Below, piece after piece: positions 43,812 through 52,636 of a DNA stretch of 64,000 nucleotides. The stretch's first letter is position 1. The number at the start of each line of letters is the position of its first letter. Where the stretch lies: contig JANNWG010000076.1 of assembly GCA_031414695.1 (NCBI GenBank), forward strand, positions 1-64,000, read 5' to 3'. The notes under the pieces are model-generated. The model was not told the DNA's origin. It ran no database searches and saw nothing but the letters and a program-made list of their open reading frames with translations. This DNA is from UKL13-2 sp031414695. GTDB taxonomy: Bacteria; Pseudomonadota; Gammaproteobacteria; Burkholderiales; Usitatibacteraceae. The position numbers and the translations under genes were made by a program.

Positions 43812-44873
43812 ATGTCCACATTTGATGTTTCATCTACCCAGATTAACGCCGCCGCTGCTGCACTTTCGCGCGGTGAATTAGTCGCCATGCCGACTGAAAC
43901 CGTTTATGGGCTCGCCGCTGACGCGACCAATGATGACGCGGTACGTAAAATATTTGCCGCAAAAGGTCGCCCTGCGAATCACCCGCTGATTGTGCATGTT
44001 AGCAAAGCAGATGATCTATCGAGATGGGTGCGCGATTTACCGGTTGATGCGAAGCGCTTGATTGACGCTTTTTGGCCGGGGCCGTTGACGCTAATTCTTA
44101 AAAAAACTGATGCGATTTCCTTCGTAGTCACTGGCGGTCAAGATACCGTCGGGTTACGCTGCCCTGCGCATCCTGTGGCAGAAGCATTGCTAATGCAATT
44201 TGAAAAAAACGGTAGCGGTATCGTTGCCGCACCGTCAGCAAATAAATTTGGCCATGTCTCACCAACCACAGCACAGCATGTACGCGATGAGTTTGGCGAT
44301 ATGATGAACAATGGCATTTCATTAATCGATGGCGGCGCCTGCCAAGTGGGCATTGAGTCTACGATCATTGATTTTTCGCGCGGCGCACCCGTGTTGCTGC
44401 GCCCGGGCGCTATTTCTGCCGAAGCCATTTTTGCAGCCATCGGCGTGATGCCGTTATCGCGCGATAGCAATACAAAGACAAATGCGCCCAGAGTGTCAGG
44501 CGATCTTGCCGCGCATTATGCACCACGTACGCCACTCACGTTGCTGCCTAATGCGGAAGTCTTCTCAGCAGCGGATGCGCACTTAACCGCAGGTCGTCGT
44601 GTTGCAGTATTAGCCTTCGCAGCCAAACCAAAAGTGATGCCTTCGCCAGTGGGTGTCGGTGTACGAAACGCGCGGCCATTGCTGTGGATACAAGCGCCGA
44701 AAAATGCGGCGGATTACGCGCGTGATTTGTATGCAAACCTTCGCACACTAGACGCGGCTGGCACCGAAGCCATATTGGTTGAAGCGCCGCCGCTTGACTC
44801 CGCTTGGAATGCGGTGAATGACCGACTAACACGCGCCGCAGTGGGCGCAGGTAAAAATAGCAAGATGCAATAG
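43812..44873 (+). CDS. tsaC: L-threonylcarbamoyladenylate synthase, Sua5 type
   Basis: 353 residues, longer than the bare YrdC domain because it has the C-terminal Sua5 domain. The first 200 residues form the YrdC fold: GELVAMPTETVYGLAADATN, KGRPANHPLIVHV, FWPGPLTLIL and PSANKFGHVSPTTAQHV. The linker RVSGDLAAHYAPRTPL introduces the Sua5 domain. It makes the activated threonylcarbamoyl group for t6A in tRNA. Its TAG stop lies inside a copy of the dispersed palindrome. Confidence 0.95.
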   Translation: MSTFDVSSTQINAAAAALSRGELVAMPTETVYGLAADATNDDAVRKIFAAKGRPANHPLIVHVSKADDLSRWVRDLPVDAKRLIDAFWPGPLTLILKKTDAISFVVTGGQDTVGLRCPAHPVAEALLMQFEKNGSGIVAAPSANKFGHVSPTTAQHVRDEFGDMMNNGISLIDGGACQVGIESTIIDFSRGAPVLLRPGAISAEAIFAAIGVMPLSRDSNTKTNAPRVSGDLAAHYAPRTPLTLLPNAEVFSAADAHLTAGRRVAVLAFAAKPKVMPSPVGVGVRNARPLLWIQAPKNAADYARDLYANLRTLDAAGTEAILVEAPPLDSAWNAVNDRLTRAAVGAGKNSKMQ

Positions 44874-44920
44874 GGACGGGCATTTTAGAGTAAATATGCT
44901 TGAAAACACCCGCCCCTATT
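44869..44920. repeat. dispersed 3'-end palindrome, copy overlapping the tsaC stop
   Basis: The outer arms AATAGGGACGGG and CCCGCCCCTATT pair at 11 of 12 positions, and the inner part CATTTTAGAG, TAAATATGCTTGAAAAC fits the family. The first three bases of the element's left arm lie within the last sense and stop codons of tsaC. It sits between tsaC and the DUF2256 gene. Confidence 0.85.
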
Positions 44921-44951
44921 AGGGTTTAGTAATATTATCGAGGCAGTCGCA

Positions 44952-45113
44952 ATGCAACAAAAGTCATTCAAAGGTAATAAATCGTTCCTCCCCAGCAAGC
45001 TGTGCGTCTCCTGCGGCAAACCCATGACGTGGCGTAAAGCATGGGAAAAAAATTGGGATGAAGTCAAATACTGCTCTGAAAAATGTCGGCGTAGCGCTAA
45101 AGGTGGCTCATGA
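44952..45113 (+). CDS. DUF2256 small zinc-ribbon-like protein
   Basis: 53 residues: KSFLPSKLCVSCGKPMTWRK, AWEKNWDEVKYCSEKCRRSA. The two CxxC-type pairs (CVSC and CSEKC) and the W-RKAWEKNWDEVKYCS core define DUF2256. GAGG lies 8 bases before the ATG. The TGA overlaps the photolyase ATG (ATGA), so it is translationally coupled to it. DUF2256 genes are often found beside this photolyase class; the function is unknown, but metal binding is likely from the Cys pattern. Confidence 0.9.
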   Translation: MQQKSFKGNKSFLPSKLCVSCGKPMTWRKAWEKNWDEVKYCSEKCRRSAKGGS

Positions 45114-46651
45114 AAAATTGCCGCCACCTCATTTTTATATTAGGCGATCAGCTTGATATTGATTCCGCCGCACTTGCAGACGCGGATGTTAAACAAGATA
45201 TCGTGCTCATGGCCGAAGTGCCGCATGAATCCACACACGTCTGGTCGGCTAAACCACGCACCGCGTTTTTCTTATCTGCGATGCGCCACTTTGCCCCGGT
45301 GCTTGAGAAGAAAAAATTTCAAGTCGAATACCGCGCCATCGGCACTCACAAATTTGCCAACTTAATTGACGCATTGGCCGATGCGATCAAGCAATACAGT
45401 CCGAAAAAAATCGTACTGGTCACACCAGGTGACTACCGTGTTGAGCAATCATTACTAGCTTATGCCAAAACGATTAAAACGCCGCTCGTGATTCGTGACG
45501 ATACGCATTTTATGTGTTCACGCGAAGACTTTGCGGAATGGGCAAAGGGCTACAAACAAATGCGGTTGGAGTATTTTTATCGACTCATGCGACGTCGCTA
45601 CAAGGTGATGATGGAGGGTGACGAGCCGCTGCAAGGGCGATGGAACTTTGACTCTGAAAATCGCGGCGCATTTCCCAAGACCGGGCCGAAAGATGTGCCC
45701 GCAACACTCGCAATTAGGCCAGACGCCATCACCAAAGCGGTGTTTGCAGATATTGAAAAAAACTTTGCTGACCATCCCGGCACGCTTGCGGATTTTGCAT
45801 GGCCGGTAACGCGGGCAGATGCATTAGTGGCGTTACATAAATTTTGTGATGAACGACTTGCCACGTTTGGTGAGTTTCAAGATGCGATGTGGACCGACGA
45901 GCCATTTTTGTATCACGCGCATATTTCAGCGGCAATGAATGTGAAGCTACTCAATCCGCGTGAAGTGATTGCCGCCGCCATTGGCGCATTTGAAGATGGT
46001 CGTGCGCCGATTGAAGCGGTAGAAGGCTTTGTGCGCCAAGTGCTCGGCTGGCGCGAATTTATACGCGGCGTGTATTGGCTGGATATGCCGGGCATGCGTG
46101 AAGCGAACCACTTTAAGCATCAACGTAAATTACCTGCGTGGTACTGGACGGGTGAGACTCACATGCAGTGCATGAAAAACACGATTGGGCAAACACTCAA
46201 ACACGGCTACGCACATCACATTCAGCGCTTGATGGTGACCGGCATTTTTGGCTTGATGGCCGAAGTCAACCCACAAGAAATTGAAGACTGGTATTTGGCT
46301 GTTTATATCGACGCGGTCGAATGGGTAGAGCTACCAAATGTCGCCGGCATGGCAATCTATGCCAATGGCGGGCGCTTCACCTCCAAGCCTTACATTGCCA
46401 GCGGCCAATACATTAAGCGCATGTCAAATTATTGTAGCGGCTGCCGTTATAAGCCAGACGTAAAAACAGGCAATACCGCTTGCCCTGTGACCACACTGTA
46501 TTGGTATTTTTTAGATAAGCATGAGAAGTCCCTCGTCGGTAATCCGCGCACGGCGCTCATGGCGCGAAATATTACTAAGATGTCGAGTGATGATCGTCAA
46601 GCGCTACGCGATCACGCCGCCATCACGCTGAAAAAAATTGATACGCTCTAA
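45110..46651 (+). CDS. iron-sulfur prokaryotic (6-4) photolyase / cryptochrome family
   Basis: 513 residues. The N-terminal antenna domain starts HLIFILGDQLDIDS; the FAD domain holds VRQVLGWREFIRGVYW, HHIQRLMVTGIFGLMAEVNP and WVELPNVAGMAIYANGGRFT. Four Cys near residues 354, 442, 445 and 458 match the spacing of the four cluster-binding Cys known for Agrobacterium PhrB (350, 438, 441, 454). This class repairs (6-4) photoproducts with blue light and carries a 4Fe-4S cluster and a ribolumazine antenna. It is the second gene of a four-gene overlapping operon. Confidence 0.93.
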   Translation: MKNCRHLIFILGDQLDIDSAALADADVKQDIVLMAEVPHESTHVWSAKPRTAFFLSAMRHFAPVLEKKKFQVEYRAIGTHKFANLIDALADAIKQYSPKKIVLVTPGDYRVEQSLLAYAKTIKTPLVIRDDTHFMCSREDFAEWAKGYKQMRLEYFYRLMRRRYKVMMEGDEPLQGRWNFDSENRGAFPKTGPKDVPATLAIRPDAITKAVFADIEKNFADHPGTLADFAWPVTRADALVALHKFCDERLATFGEFQDAMWTDEPFLYHAHISAAMNVKLLNPREVIAAAIGAFEDGRAPIEAVEGFVRQVLGWREFIRGVYWLDMPGMREANHFKHQRKLPAWYWTGETHMQCMKNTIGQTLKHGYAHHIQRLMVTGIFGLMAEVNPQEIEDWYLAVYIDAVEWVELPNVAGMAIYANGGRFTSKPYIASGQYIKRMSNYCSGCRYKPDVKTGNTACPVTTLYWYFLDKHEKSLVGNPRTALMARNITKMSSDDRQALRDHAAITLKKIDTL

Positions 46652-47838
46652 TGCAAACCAGCCTGCTGCCCGCCAAGACCACGCGCGAGACCGCGCTTGA
46701 AAAAATTAACGCCATCAACCTTGGCGCATACGCACGCACACGCAATGCACTGGATGGCCGTGTAACGCAACTCTCGCCCTATCTCACGCATGGCATTACA
46801 GACGTGCCTGAAATCATCGCGCGGCTTAGTCAAAAAAGCAAAGTGGGTTGGGAAGACAAATTTATTTTCGAGCTGGGTTGGCGCGAATACTTTCATCACG
46901 TCTGGTCGCGCCTTGGTGACGATATTTGGCGCGATCAAACCGCACCACTAGCGTCAACATATGCCAGCGAATTGCCACATGATATAGCCACCGCCACTAC
47001 CGGCGTAGCAATTATTGACGAGCAAATTCGCACACTCTATCAACGCGGCTACTTACACAATCACGCCCGTATGTGGCTAGCCAGCTATATCGTGCATGTA
47101 CGCAAAATTGATTGGCGCGTAGGCGCTCGCTGGATGATTCGATATTTACTCGATGGCGATATGGCGTCAAACACACTCTCATGGCAATGGGTAGCGGGCA
47201 CGTGGACAGGTAAACCCTATTTGTTTAACGCTGAAAATGTCGCAAAATATGCGCCTGATAGCGACAATGCTGGCACTGTGATTGACACTAACTATGCGGT
47301 GATGGATCAAATCGCGCGAGGTGATAAACCGATACTCGCTGCACCCCAGTCACGGCGCGGCCTCATTGAGACGTCATCACCACCGTTACTCAATATTGAT
47401 GCCGCGTTAGCCATCGCTAGCGAATTGGGGTTTAACTTTTGCGACGAACTGCCAGCAGATTCGCCTGTATTGCTAATGCACCCATGGGCGATTGTGAAAT
47501 CGACGCTGCGTGACGCTGCCGTCATCGGCCTTATCGTGCCTGCATTTCATACGGAGTATTTATGGTCTGAAGCACGTTGGCGATTTGTGTTCGGCGCGAT
47601 GCGCGAGATGACTGAGACTATTTTTGTCACGTCCGGTGCAATTAATAATCAATTCGCCGCCCGCAATATCAACATCATCAATACGCTGAACCCTTTTTAC
47701 AATGACATAGTCGAACAAGTTCAAACACGAGGCGCAACAATCATTTCAACACCGCGCGCATTTATCAACCCCGATAAATGTCAGCGCTCTTTTTCATCGT
47801 TTTGGCATAAAGCCCAGAAAGCACCATTCCCCATATGA
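46651..47838 (+). CDS. photolyase-like protein with FAD domain first and alpha/beta domain last
   Basis: 395 residues. The FAD-binding domain begins at the N-terminus: QLSPYLTHGI near 40, FIFELGWREYFHHVW near 71, GYLHNHARMWLASYIVHVRK near 133 and DGDMASNTLSWQWVAGTW near 168. It is not preceded by the usual antenna domain. Instead residues about 262-395 look like that domain: SPVLLMHPWAI, VIGLIVPAFHTEYLWSEARW and RFVFGAMREM, then TIFVTSG and a final SFSSFWHKAQKAPFP, resembling the TPFW-type end of normal antenna domains. This suggests a circular permutation. Its ATG overlaps the previous stop (TAATG). Whether it repairs DNA or only senses light is open. Confidence 0.8.
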   Translation: MQTSLLPAKTTRETALEKINAINLGAYARTRNALDGRVTQLSPYLTHGITDVPEIIARLSQKSKVGWEDKFIFELGWREYFHHVWSRLGDDIWRDQTAPLASTYASELPHDIATATTGVAIIDEQIRTLYQRGYLHNHARMWLASYIVHVRKIDWRVGARWMIRYLLDGDMASNTLSWQWVAGTWTGKPYLFNAENVAKYAPDSDNAGTVIDTNYAVMDQIARGDKPILAAPQSRRGLIETSSPPLLNIDAALAIASELGFNFCDELPADSPVLLMHPWAIVKSTLRDAAVIGLIVPAFHTEYLWSEARWRFVFGAMREMTETIFVTSGAINNQFAARNINIINTLNPFYNDIVEQVQTRGATIISTPRAFINPDKCQRSFSSFWHKAQKAPFPI

Positions 47839-48584
47839 ATATCGTTATTACCGGCGCGGCAGGCGCCATCGGCACATCTTTGGCGCACCTACTACACGCA
47901 CGTGGTGAAAAATTATTACTGGTTGGCCGTAATGCTGAAAAACTTGCCGCCCTCAACGCACAACTCGGCAATACACATCACATACTCGCCACTGATTTGA
48001 CCATTGCTGATGGTGCTACTGCATTACAAGCCGCCGCCAGTGAAATCGGCGTAATCGACGGCATCGCTCATTGCGTCGGCTCCACAGTCGTTAGACCATT
48101 GCATCTCACCGCTGAAAAAGACTGGCACGAACAAATCGCCATTAATGCGACCTCTGCATTTCATGTGTTGAAGTGGTTCATCATTCAAGCCACCAAAGCA
48201 CAAGTACCTGCCTGTGCGGTGCTGACAAGCTCGGTGGTTGCTGAAGCAGGTTTCGCTAATCACGAAGCCATTGCCGCCGCAAAATGCGCGGTGACCGGCT
48301 TAGCACTTTCTGCCGCCGCCACCTATGCCGACAAAGGTGTGCGCGTGAATGTTGTTGCGCCAGGCTTGACCCGCTCCAGCCTCACCCAACGCTTCATCGC
48401 CACACCTGAGGCCGAAGCCCGCTCGGCTGCACTCATCCCCACCAATCGTATCGCCGAACCAGCCGAAGTCGCACATGTCATGGCATTTTTACTTGCCCGC
48501 GAAACCGCACACATCACCGGGCAAGTGATACGAGTCGATGGTGGGCAAGGCATGTTAAGACCGTTGCCGCGCGTGGCAAAGTAG
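47835..48584 (+). CDS. short-chain dehydrogenase/reductase-like protein lacking the catalytic Tyr
   Basis: 249 residues. The NAD(P) motif is NIVITGAAGAIGTSLAHLLH, with HCVG in place of the usual NNAG and SSVVAEAGF around the catalytic Ser. The normal YxxxK reads IAAAK (NHEAIAAAKCAVTGL), so Lys is kept but Tyr is Ile. The C-terminus VRVNVVAPGLTRSSL and GQVIRVDGGQGM is typical. SDRs of this type occur beside photolyase genes in other proteobacteria. It overlaps the preceding gene by 4 bases. Oxidoreductase activity is doubtful; a binding or regulatory role is possible. Confidence 0.9.
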   Translation: MNIVITGAAGAIGTSLAHLLHARGEKLLLVGRNAEKLAALNAQLGNTHHILATDLTIADGATALQAAASEIGVIDGIAHCVGSTVVRPLHLTAEKDWHEQIAINATSAFHVLKWFIIQATKAQVPACAVLTSSVVAEAGFANHEAIAAAKCAVTGLALSAAATYADKGVRVNVVAPGLTRSSLTQRFIATPEAEARSAALIPTNRIAEPAEVAHVMAFLLARETAHITGQVIRVDGGQGMLRPLPRVAK

Positions 48585-48610
48585 CGGCGACGTTTTTGCA
48601 AGTCTCACTA

Positions 48611-48650
48611 ATCAGCTCCTCCCTTTGAAAAAGGGAGGGTGGGAGGGATT
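48611..48650. repeat. copy of the CCTCCCTTT-GAA-AAAGGGAGG palindrome
   Basis: CCTCCCTTT and AAAGGGAGG (48618-48638) pair perfectly around GAA, preceded by AATCAG and followed by GTGGGAGGGATT. The same AATCAG-TTC-T-CCCCTTTGAAAAAGGGG layout occurs at 39811. It lies in the convergent gap after the SDR gene and may end transcription from either side. Confidence 0.7.
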
Positions 48651-48689
48651 GCGGTGTCAATTGCAAATCTACCAAGCATGGCGAAATGT

Positions 48690-49196
48690 TTAGTGCTTTG
48701 CCAAGGGCAAACACATTTGCACGCTATCAAGCCATCGCTCAAATTTATAGCCAATCTTGGGGAAGATGCCAATCTGGGCGAAGCCGCAGGCTTCATGCAG
48801 TTTGATTGAGCCAATATTTTGACAGTCGCCAATCACAGCGATCATATTGCGGTAATCACGCTGCTGACACTCAGCGATGAGCGCTTGCAGTAATAATTTG
48901 CCAATGCCTTTACCCTGCCAGTTGGCCGCGACATAGACGGAATCTTCGACCGTATATCGATAACCAATGCGCGCGCGATAGCTGCTGGCATAGGCATAGC
49001 CGATAACTTGCTGATTAATTTCAGCAACAAGGTAGGGATAGCCTTGGCGCAATATTTGCTGACGTCGTGCGCCAAATTCTTCAACCGTCGGCGGCACATA
49101 TTCCCACGATGCCGTTCCAGTCAATACACTGTTTGCATAAATCGGTGCAGCCGCAACGACGTCGTCGTCCGTTGATGGACGAATGATGATGTTCAT
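48690..49196 (-). CDS. GNAT N-acetyltransferase, phosphinothricin acetyltransferase-like
   Basis: 168 residues. The start NIIIRPSTDDDVVAAAPIYA and the GTASWEYVPPTVEEF segment match the Pat/YncA group. The acetyl-CoA loop is VAANWQGKGIGKLLLQALI, followed by GDCQNIGSIKLHEACGFAQI. Such enzymes acetylate phosphinothricin, methionine sulfone or similar amino-acid analogues. It overlaps the upstream hydrolase gene by 4 bases (ATGA). Confidence 0.92.
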   Translation of the reverse strand: MNIIIRPSTDDDVVAAAPIYANSVLTGTASWEYVPPTVEEFGARRQQILRQGYPYLVAEINQQVIGYAYASSYRARIGYRYTVEDSVYVAANWQGKGIGKLLLQALIAECQQRDYRNMIAVIGDCQNIGSIKLHEACGFAQIGIFPKIGYKFERWLDSVQMCLPLAKH

Positions 49197-51130
49197 TGCA
49201 TCACTTGCACTTCAATGGACGATGTATGTTCTTGTTCCGCGCTGCGATATAACCGTTGCGTGGCTTTCACATAATCACTTGCACTCGCCTTCGGTATTGA
49301 CACAAATGTTTGTGGGTTACGGTCAGTGAGTGGAAACCATGATGACTGCACTTGCACCATGATGCGATGCCCACGACGAAATGTGTGCATGACGTCTGGC
49401 ATGGAGAAGGCGATTTTTTCGATTTTGTTTGGTGTCATGGGTGACGGCGTGACAAAGCTTTGACGAAATTTGGCGCGGAAAGGCTCACCGCGTATTAATT
49501 GTTGATAGCCCGCCATGACGTGACGTGGCACGCCCGCATCGCGTGGCGGTGCAAGCGTTGGATTGCCAGTCGTGTTGTCGCTATTTAGCTCTGCGGGATA
49601 GACATCAATAAGCTTCACCACGAAGTCAGAATCCGTACCGCTGGTTGAGACAAATAGTGTCGGTGAGATGGGACCAGCAATAGTGACATCTTCTGACAGT
49701 ATTTCTGTTTGATAAACCAACACGTCTGGTCGCGTACTGGCGAAGCGTTGATCACCGACCATGTATTCTTGCGGCACATTGATGGCAATGGCGTTGGTAT
49801 ATGGCACAGGCTTAGCAGGGTCACTAATGTATTCATCAAATTTGCTCGCGCTAACATTTGTGGCGGCTGACCAGCTCAGCTTGCCGTCAGCCTGAAAATA
49901 CAATTGTCGCGGCTTGGCATTGCGCGGCGGCCATGACGGATATTGCCGCCACACGTTAGTACCGGTTTCAAATACATGTGCTTTGATATTGAGCGCTTTA
50001 TTTTTAGGTGCGGCATCTTTTAAATGTGTTTCAAAAAAAGGCAGCAAAATATTCTTGCGATAGTGCTCCCCCGTCTTCGCGGCGAAATCAACATGGCCAA
50101 TTTTCTGCCCATCATTACGCTGCCAGCTACCATGTGTCCATGGCCCCATGACGAGCACATTGACAGTATTTTTATTATTATTTTCTATCTCGCGGTAAGC
50201 TTTCAGTGGGCCTAGTGGGTCTTCGGCATCAAACCAACCGCCAACTGTGAGTACTGATGCTTTAATGTTTTTTAAGTGCCGTGAAATATCACGCGACTGC
50301 CAATAATCATTGTAAGTATCGTTTTTAATTTGATCCGGCAATAGTGATTTAGGGTCACTGGAAACCAATTTCACAATATCAGCTAAGGTGCCCGCATTTA
50401 AGAAAAACTCATAGCCATTTTGCGTGCCGTATTGAAAGCTAATGCTATCGCGGGACGGTAGCTGCGGATTATTTTGCTGCTTAAACGAGGTGTAAAAACC
50501 AAAATTGGCCGCCAGCATAAACGCGCCATTGTGATAGCTGTCATCATTCATATACAAGTCAATCACCGGCGCTTGTGGCGAGGCTGCTTTAATTGCGGGA
50601 TGGCCGTCGATGATGGAGGCGGCAGCAAAAAATCCTGGATAAGAATTACCCCAGATGCCAACGCGGCCGTTGTGTCCTGCAACATTTTTGAGTAGCCACT
50701 CAACGGTATCAAACATGTCAGTGCTTTCGTCAAATTCGCCCTGTTTTTTATTCGGCTTATGCGGCGTCATCTCGAGAAATTTTCCCTCCGACATAAAGCG
50801 ACCACGCACATCTTGGTTGACAAATATGTAGCCCGCTTTCGCAAACTCTGGTGCGGGCCCAATACGTCGCGGATACTCATCTGAGCCATAAGGTCCCACG
50901 CTATACGGCGTGCGCTGCATTAAAAAAGGATAAGTTTTACTGTCATCTTTTGGCAAATAAACCACCGTGAATAGTTTTTTGCCATCGCGCATCGGAATGC
51001 GATATTCGTACTTAGTGTAATTTTCGCGAATGCTGTAGTCGGCGTCAGGCAACGGCGGGGGTTGTTGCGCTGTTACCAGACCTGCTGAGGCGATTGAAAT
51101 AAGCAATACGGTTACAAATCTTGCAAGCAT
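49193..51130 (-). CDS. CocE/NonD family hydrolase, exported (S15-like)
   Basis: 645 residues. A signal peptide (VTVLLISIASAGLVTAQ) is followed by an alpha/beta hydrolase with the nucleophile in GRVGIWGNSYPGFFAAASI and the S15-type start IPMRDGKKLFTVVYLPKD. The Asp and His are likely in LTVGGWFDAEDPLG and VMGPWTHGSWQR. The C-terminal 220 residues form the jelly-roll domain of X-Pro dipeptidyl-peptidase/CocE proteins. The substrate may be a peptide, ester or beta-lactam; it cannot be told here. Confidence 0.93.
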   Translation of the reverse strand: MLARFVTVLLISIASAGLVTAQQPPPLPDADYSIRENYTKYEYRIPMRDGKKLFTVVYLPKDDSKTYPFLMQRTPYSVGPYGSDEYPRRIGPAPEFAKAGYIFVNQDVRGRFMSEGKFLEMTPHKPNKKQGEFDESTDMFDTVEWLLKNVAGHNGRVGIWGNSYPGFFAAASIIDGHPAIKAASPQAPVIDLYMNDDSYHNGAFMLAANFGFYTSFKQQNNPQLPSRDSISFQYGTQNGYEFFLNAGTLADIVKLVSSDPKSLLPDQIKNDTYNDYWQSRDISRHLKNIKASVLTVGGWFDAEDPLGPLKAYREIENNNKNTVNVLVMGPWTHGSWQRNDGQKIGHVDFAAKTGEHYRKNILLPFFETHLKDAAPKNKALNIKAHVFETGTNVWRQYPSWPPRNAKPRQLYFQADGKLSWSAATNVSASKFDEYISDPAKPVPYTNAIAINVPQEYMVGDQRFASTRPDVLVYQTEILSEDVTIAGPISPTLFVSTSGTDSDFVVKLIDVYPAELNSDNTTGNPTLAPPRDAGVPRHVMAGYQQLIRGEPFRAKFRQSFVTPSPMTPNKIEKIAFSMPDVMHTFRRGHRIMVQVQSSWFPLTDRNPQTFVSIPKASASDYVKATQRLYRSAEQEHTSSIEVQVMQ

Positions 51131-51148
51131 ATTAAATCCTTAACGTCG

Positions 51149-51195
51149 TTTATTGACGGATACTTTAGAGCATAAATGCTTGGGAGTGCCCTTCA
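51149..51195. repeat. dispersed 3'-end palindrome, copy touching the ntrC stop
   Basis: The copy reads TTTATTGACGGATACTTTAG, AGCATAAATGCTTGGGAG, TGCCCTTCAG. The inner AGCATAAATGCT is a perfect 12-base palindrome. The far end includes the ntrC stop codon. It separates ntrC from the hydrolase gene. Confidence 0.75.
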
Positions 51196-52614
51196 GTCCT
51201 TGTGTTCTTCTTCTAATTTTAACTCAGCAATTTTACGTGTCAGCGTGTTGCGACCAATGCCCAATAGGTTAGCCGCTTCTATTCTGCGACCACCTGTGTG
51301 GGCGAGCGCCTTTAAGATGAGCTGCGATTCGAAGGCTTGATTGAGTCCATCAAAAATATTTGATTCGCCGCGCGCAAGCGATGCACTAACCTCTTTGGCG
51401 AGCGCTTGTTTCCAATCGACGATGTAGGCATTCAAAATTGGGTTAGCGCCACTCGCCTCTGCACGAATGTCTGGTGGCAGGTCGTTGATTTCAACTTGCT
51501 GGCCTGGCGCCATCACGGTAATCCAGTGGCAAATATTTTCTAGCTGTCTAACATTACCGGGAAAGTCCAGCGTGACGAGGAACGCCATGGCGCCATCAGA
51601 TAATCTTTTTACATCAACGTTTAATTCACGTGCGCTTTTCGCTAAAAAATGTTGGGTCAAGAGCGGCACATCTTCGCGACGTTCGCGAAGTGACGGTAAT
51701 CGCAAACGAATGACGTTGAGTCGATGATACAAGTCTTCTCTAAATAAATTTTGTTTAACACGCGCGTCTAAATCTTGGTGCGTTGCCGCGATCACGCGTA
51801 CATTTGCCGTCATCGGTGTGTGGCCGCCGACACGATAAAACTGACCATCCGATAGCACGCGTAAGAGTCGCGTTTGTAAGTCGGCGGGCATATCGCCAAT
51901 TTCATCGAGAAATAATGTGCCGCCCTCAGCCTGCTCAAACCGCCCGCGACGGGTAGCGGCAGCACCGGTGAAGGCACCGCGTTCATGGCCGAATAATTCG
52001 CTTTCTAATAAGTCTTTTGGGATTGCAGCAGTGTTGATCGCAATAAATGGTTTCGCGACTCGCGGGCTATGGCGATGCAAGGCGTGCGCAACTAATTCTT
52101 TACCTGAGCCTGATTCACCCGTAATGAGCACGGTGGCGTGTGATTGTGAAAGCCGGCCAACCGCGCGAAACACTTCTTGCATCGTAGGGGCTGAACCTAA
52201 AATTTCAGGTGCTGCCTCCACGACGGCGGCACCACCGTTCACCACCACATAACGTGACTCATCAATAGCGCGGCGAATCAACTCTACCGCATGGTCAATA
52301 TCAAACGGCTTTGGCAAATACTCAAATGCACCACCTTGAAATGCAGCGACTGCACTTTCTAGATCTGAATAGGCCGTCATGATGATGACCGGCGTGGCAG
52401 GCAATTTCGCTTTGAGCTTTTGCATAAAATCTAGGCCAGACGCGCCCGGCATGCGGATGTCGCTGATAACCACTTGCGGCGCTTCGTTGTCTAGCGCGTC
52501 TAAACCCTCGTCTGCGCTCGCAAACGATTTGTAGGCAATACCTGCACGTGTTAATGCTTTCTCAATCACCCAGCGAATGCTTTTGTCGTCATCAATAATC
52601 CAAACTGGTTTCAT
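51193..52614 (-). CDS. ntrC: nitrogen regulation response regulator NtrC
   Basis: 473 residues from the ATG at 52614, which has GGAA at usable spacing; an ATG three codons upstream is the alternative. Receiver domain with the phospho-Asp in PQVVISDIRMPG; the AAA+ sigma-54 activator domain has ITGESGSGKELVAHALHRHS (Walker A), LFGHERGAFTGA (sigma-54 contact GAFTGA) and TLFLDEIGDMPADLQTRLLR; the C-terminal Fis-type HTH is RRIEAANLLGIGRNTLTRKI. It activates nitrogen-starvation promoters such as the one before glnA here. Confidence 0.96.
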   Translation of the reverse strand: MKPVWIIDDDKSIRWVIEKALTRAGIAYKSFASADEGLDALDNEAPQVVISDIRMPGASGLDFMQKLKAKLPATPVIIMTAYSDLESAVAAFQGGAFEYLPKPFDIDHAVELIRRAIDESRYVVVNGGAAVVEAAPEILGSAPTMQEVFRAVGRLSQSHATVLITGESGSGKELVAHALHRHSPRVAKPFIAINTAAIPKDLLESELFGHERGAFTGAAATRRGRFEQAEGGTLFLDEIGDMPADLQTRLLRVLSDGQFYRVGGHTPMTANVRVIAATHQDLDARVKQNLFREDLYHRLNVIRLRLPSLRERREDVPLLTQHFLAKSARELNVDVKRLSDGAMAFLVTLDFPGNVRQLENICHWITVMAPGQQVEINDLPPDIRAEASGANPILNAYIVDWKQALAKEVSASLARGESNIFDGLNQAFESQLILKALAHTGGRRIEAANLLGIGRNTLTRKIAELKLEEEHKD

Positions 52615-52636
52615 GGTTGCCATTTCCGATATAGGT

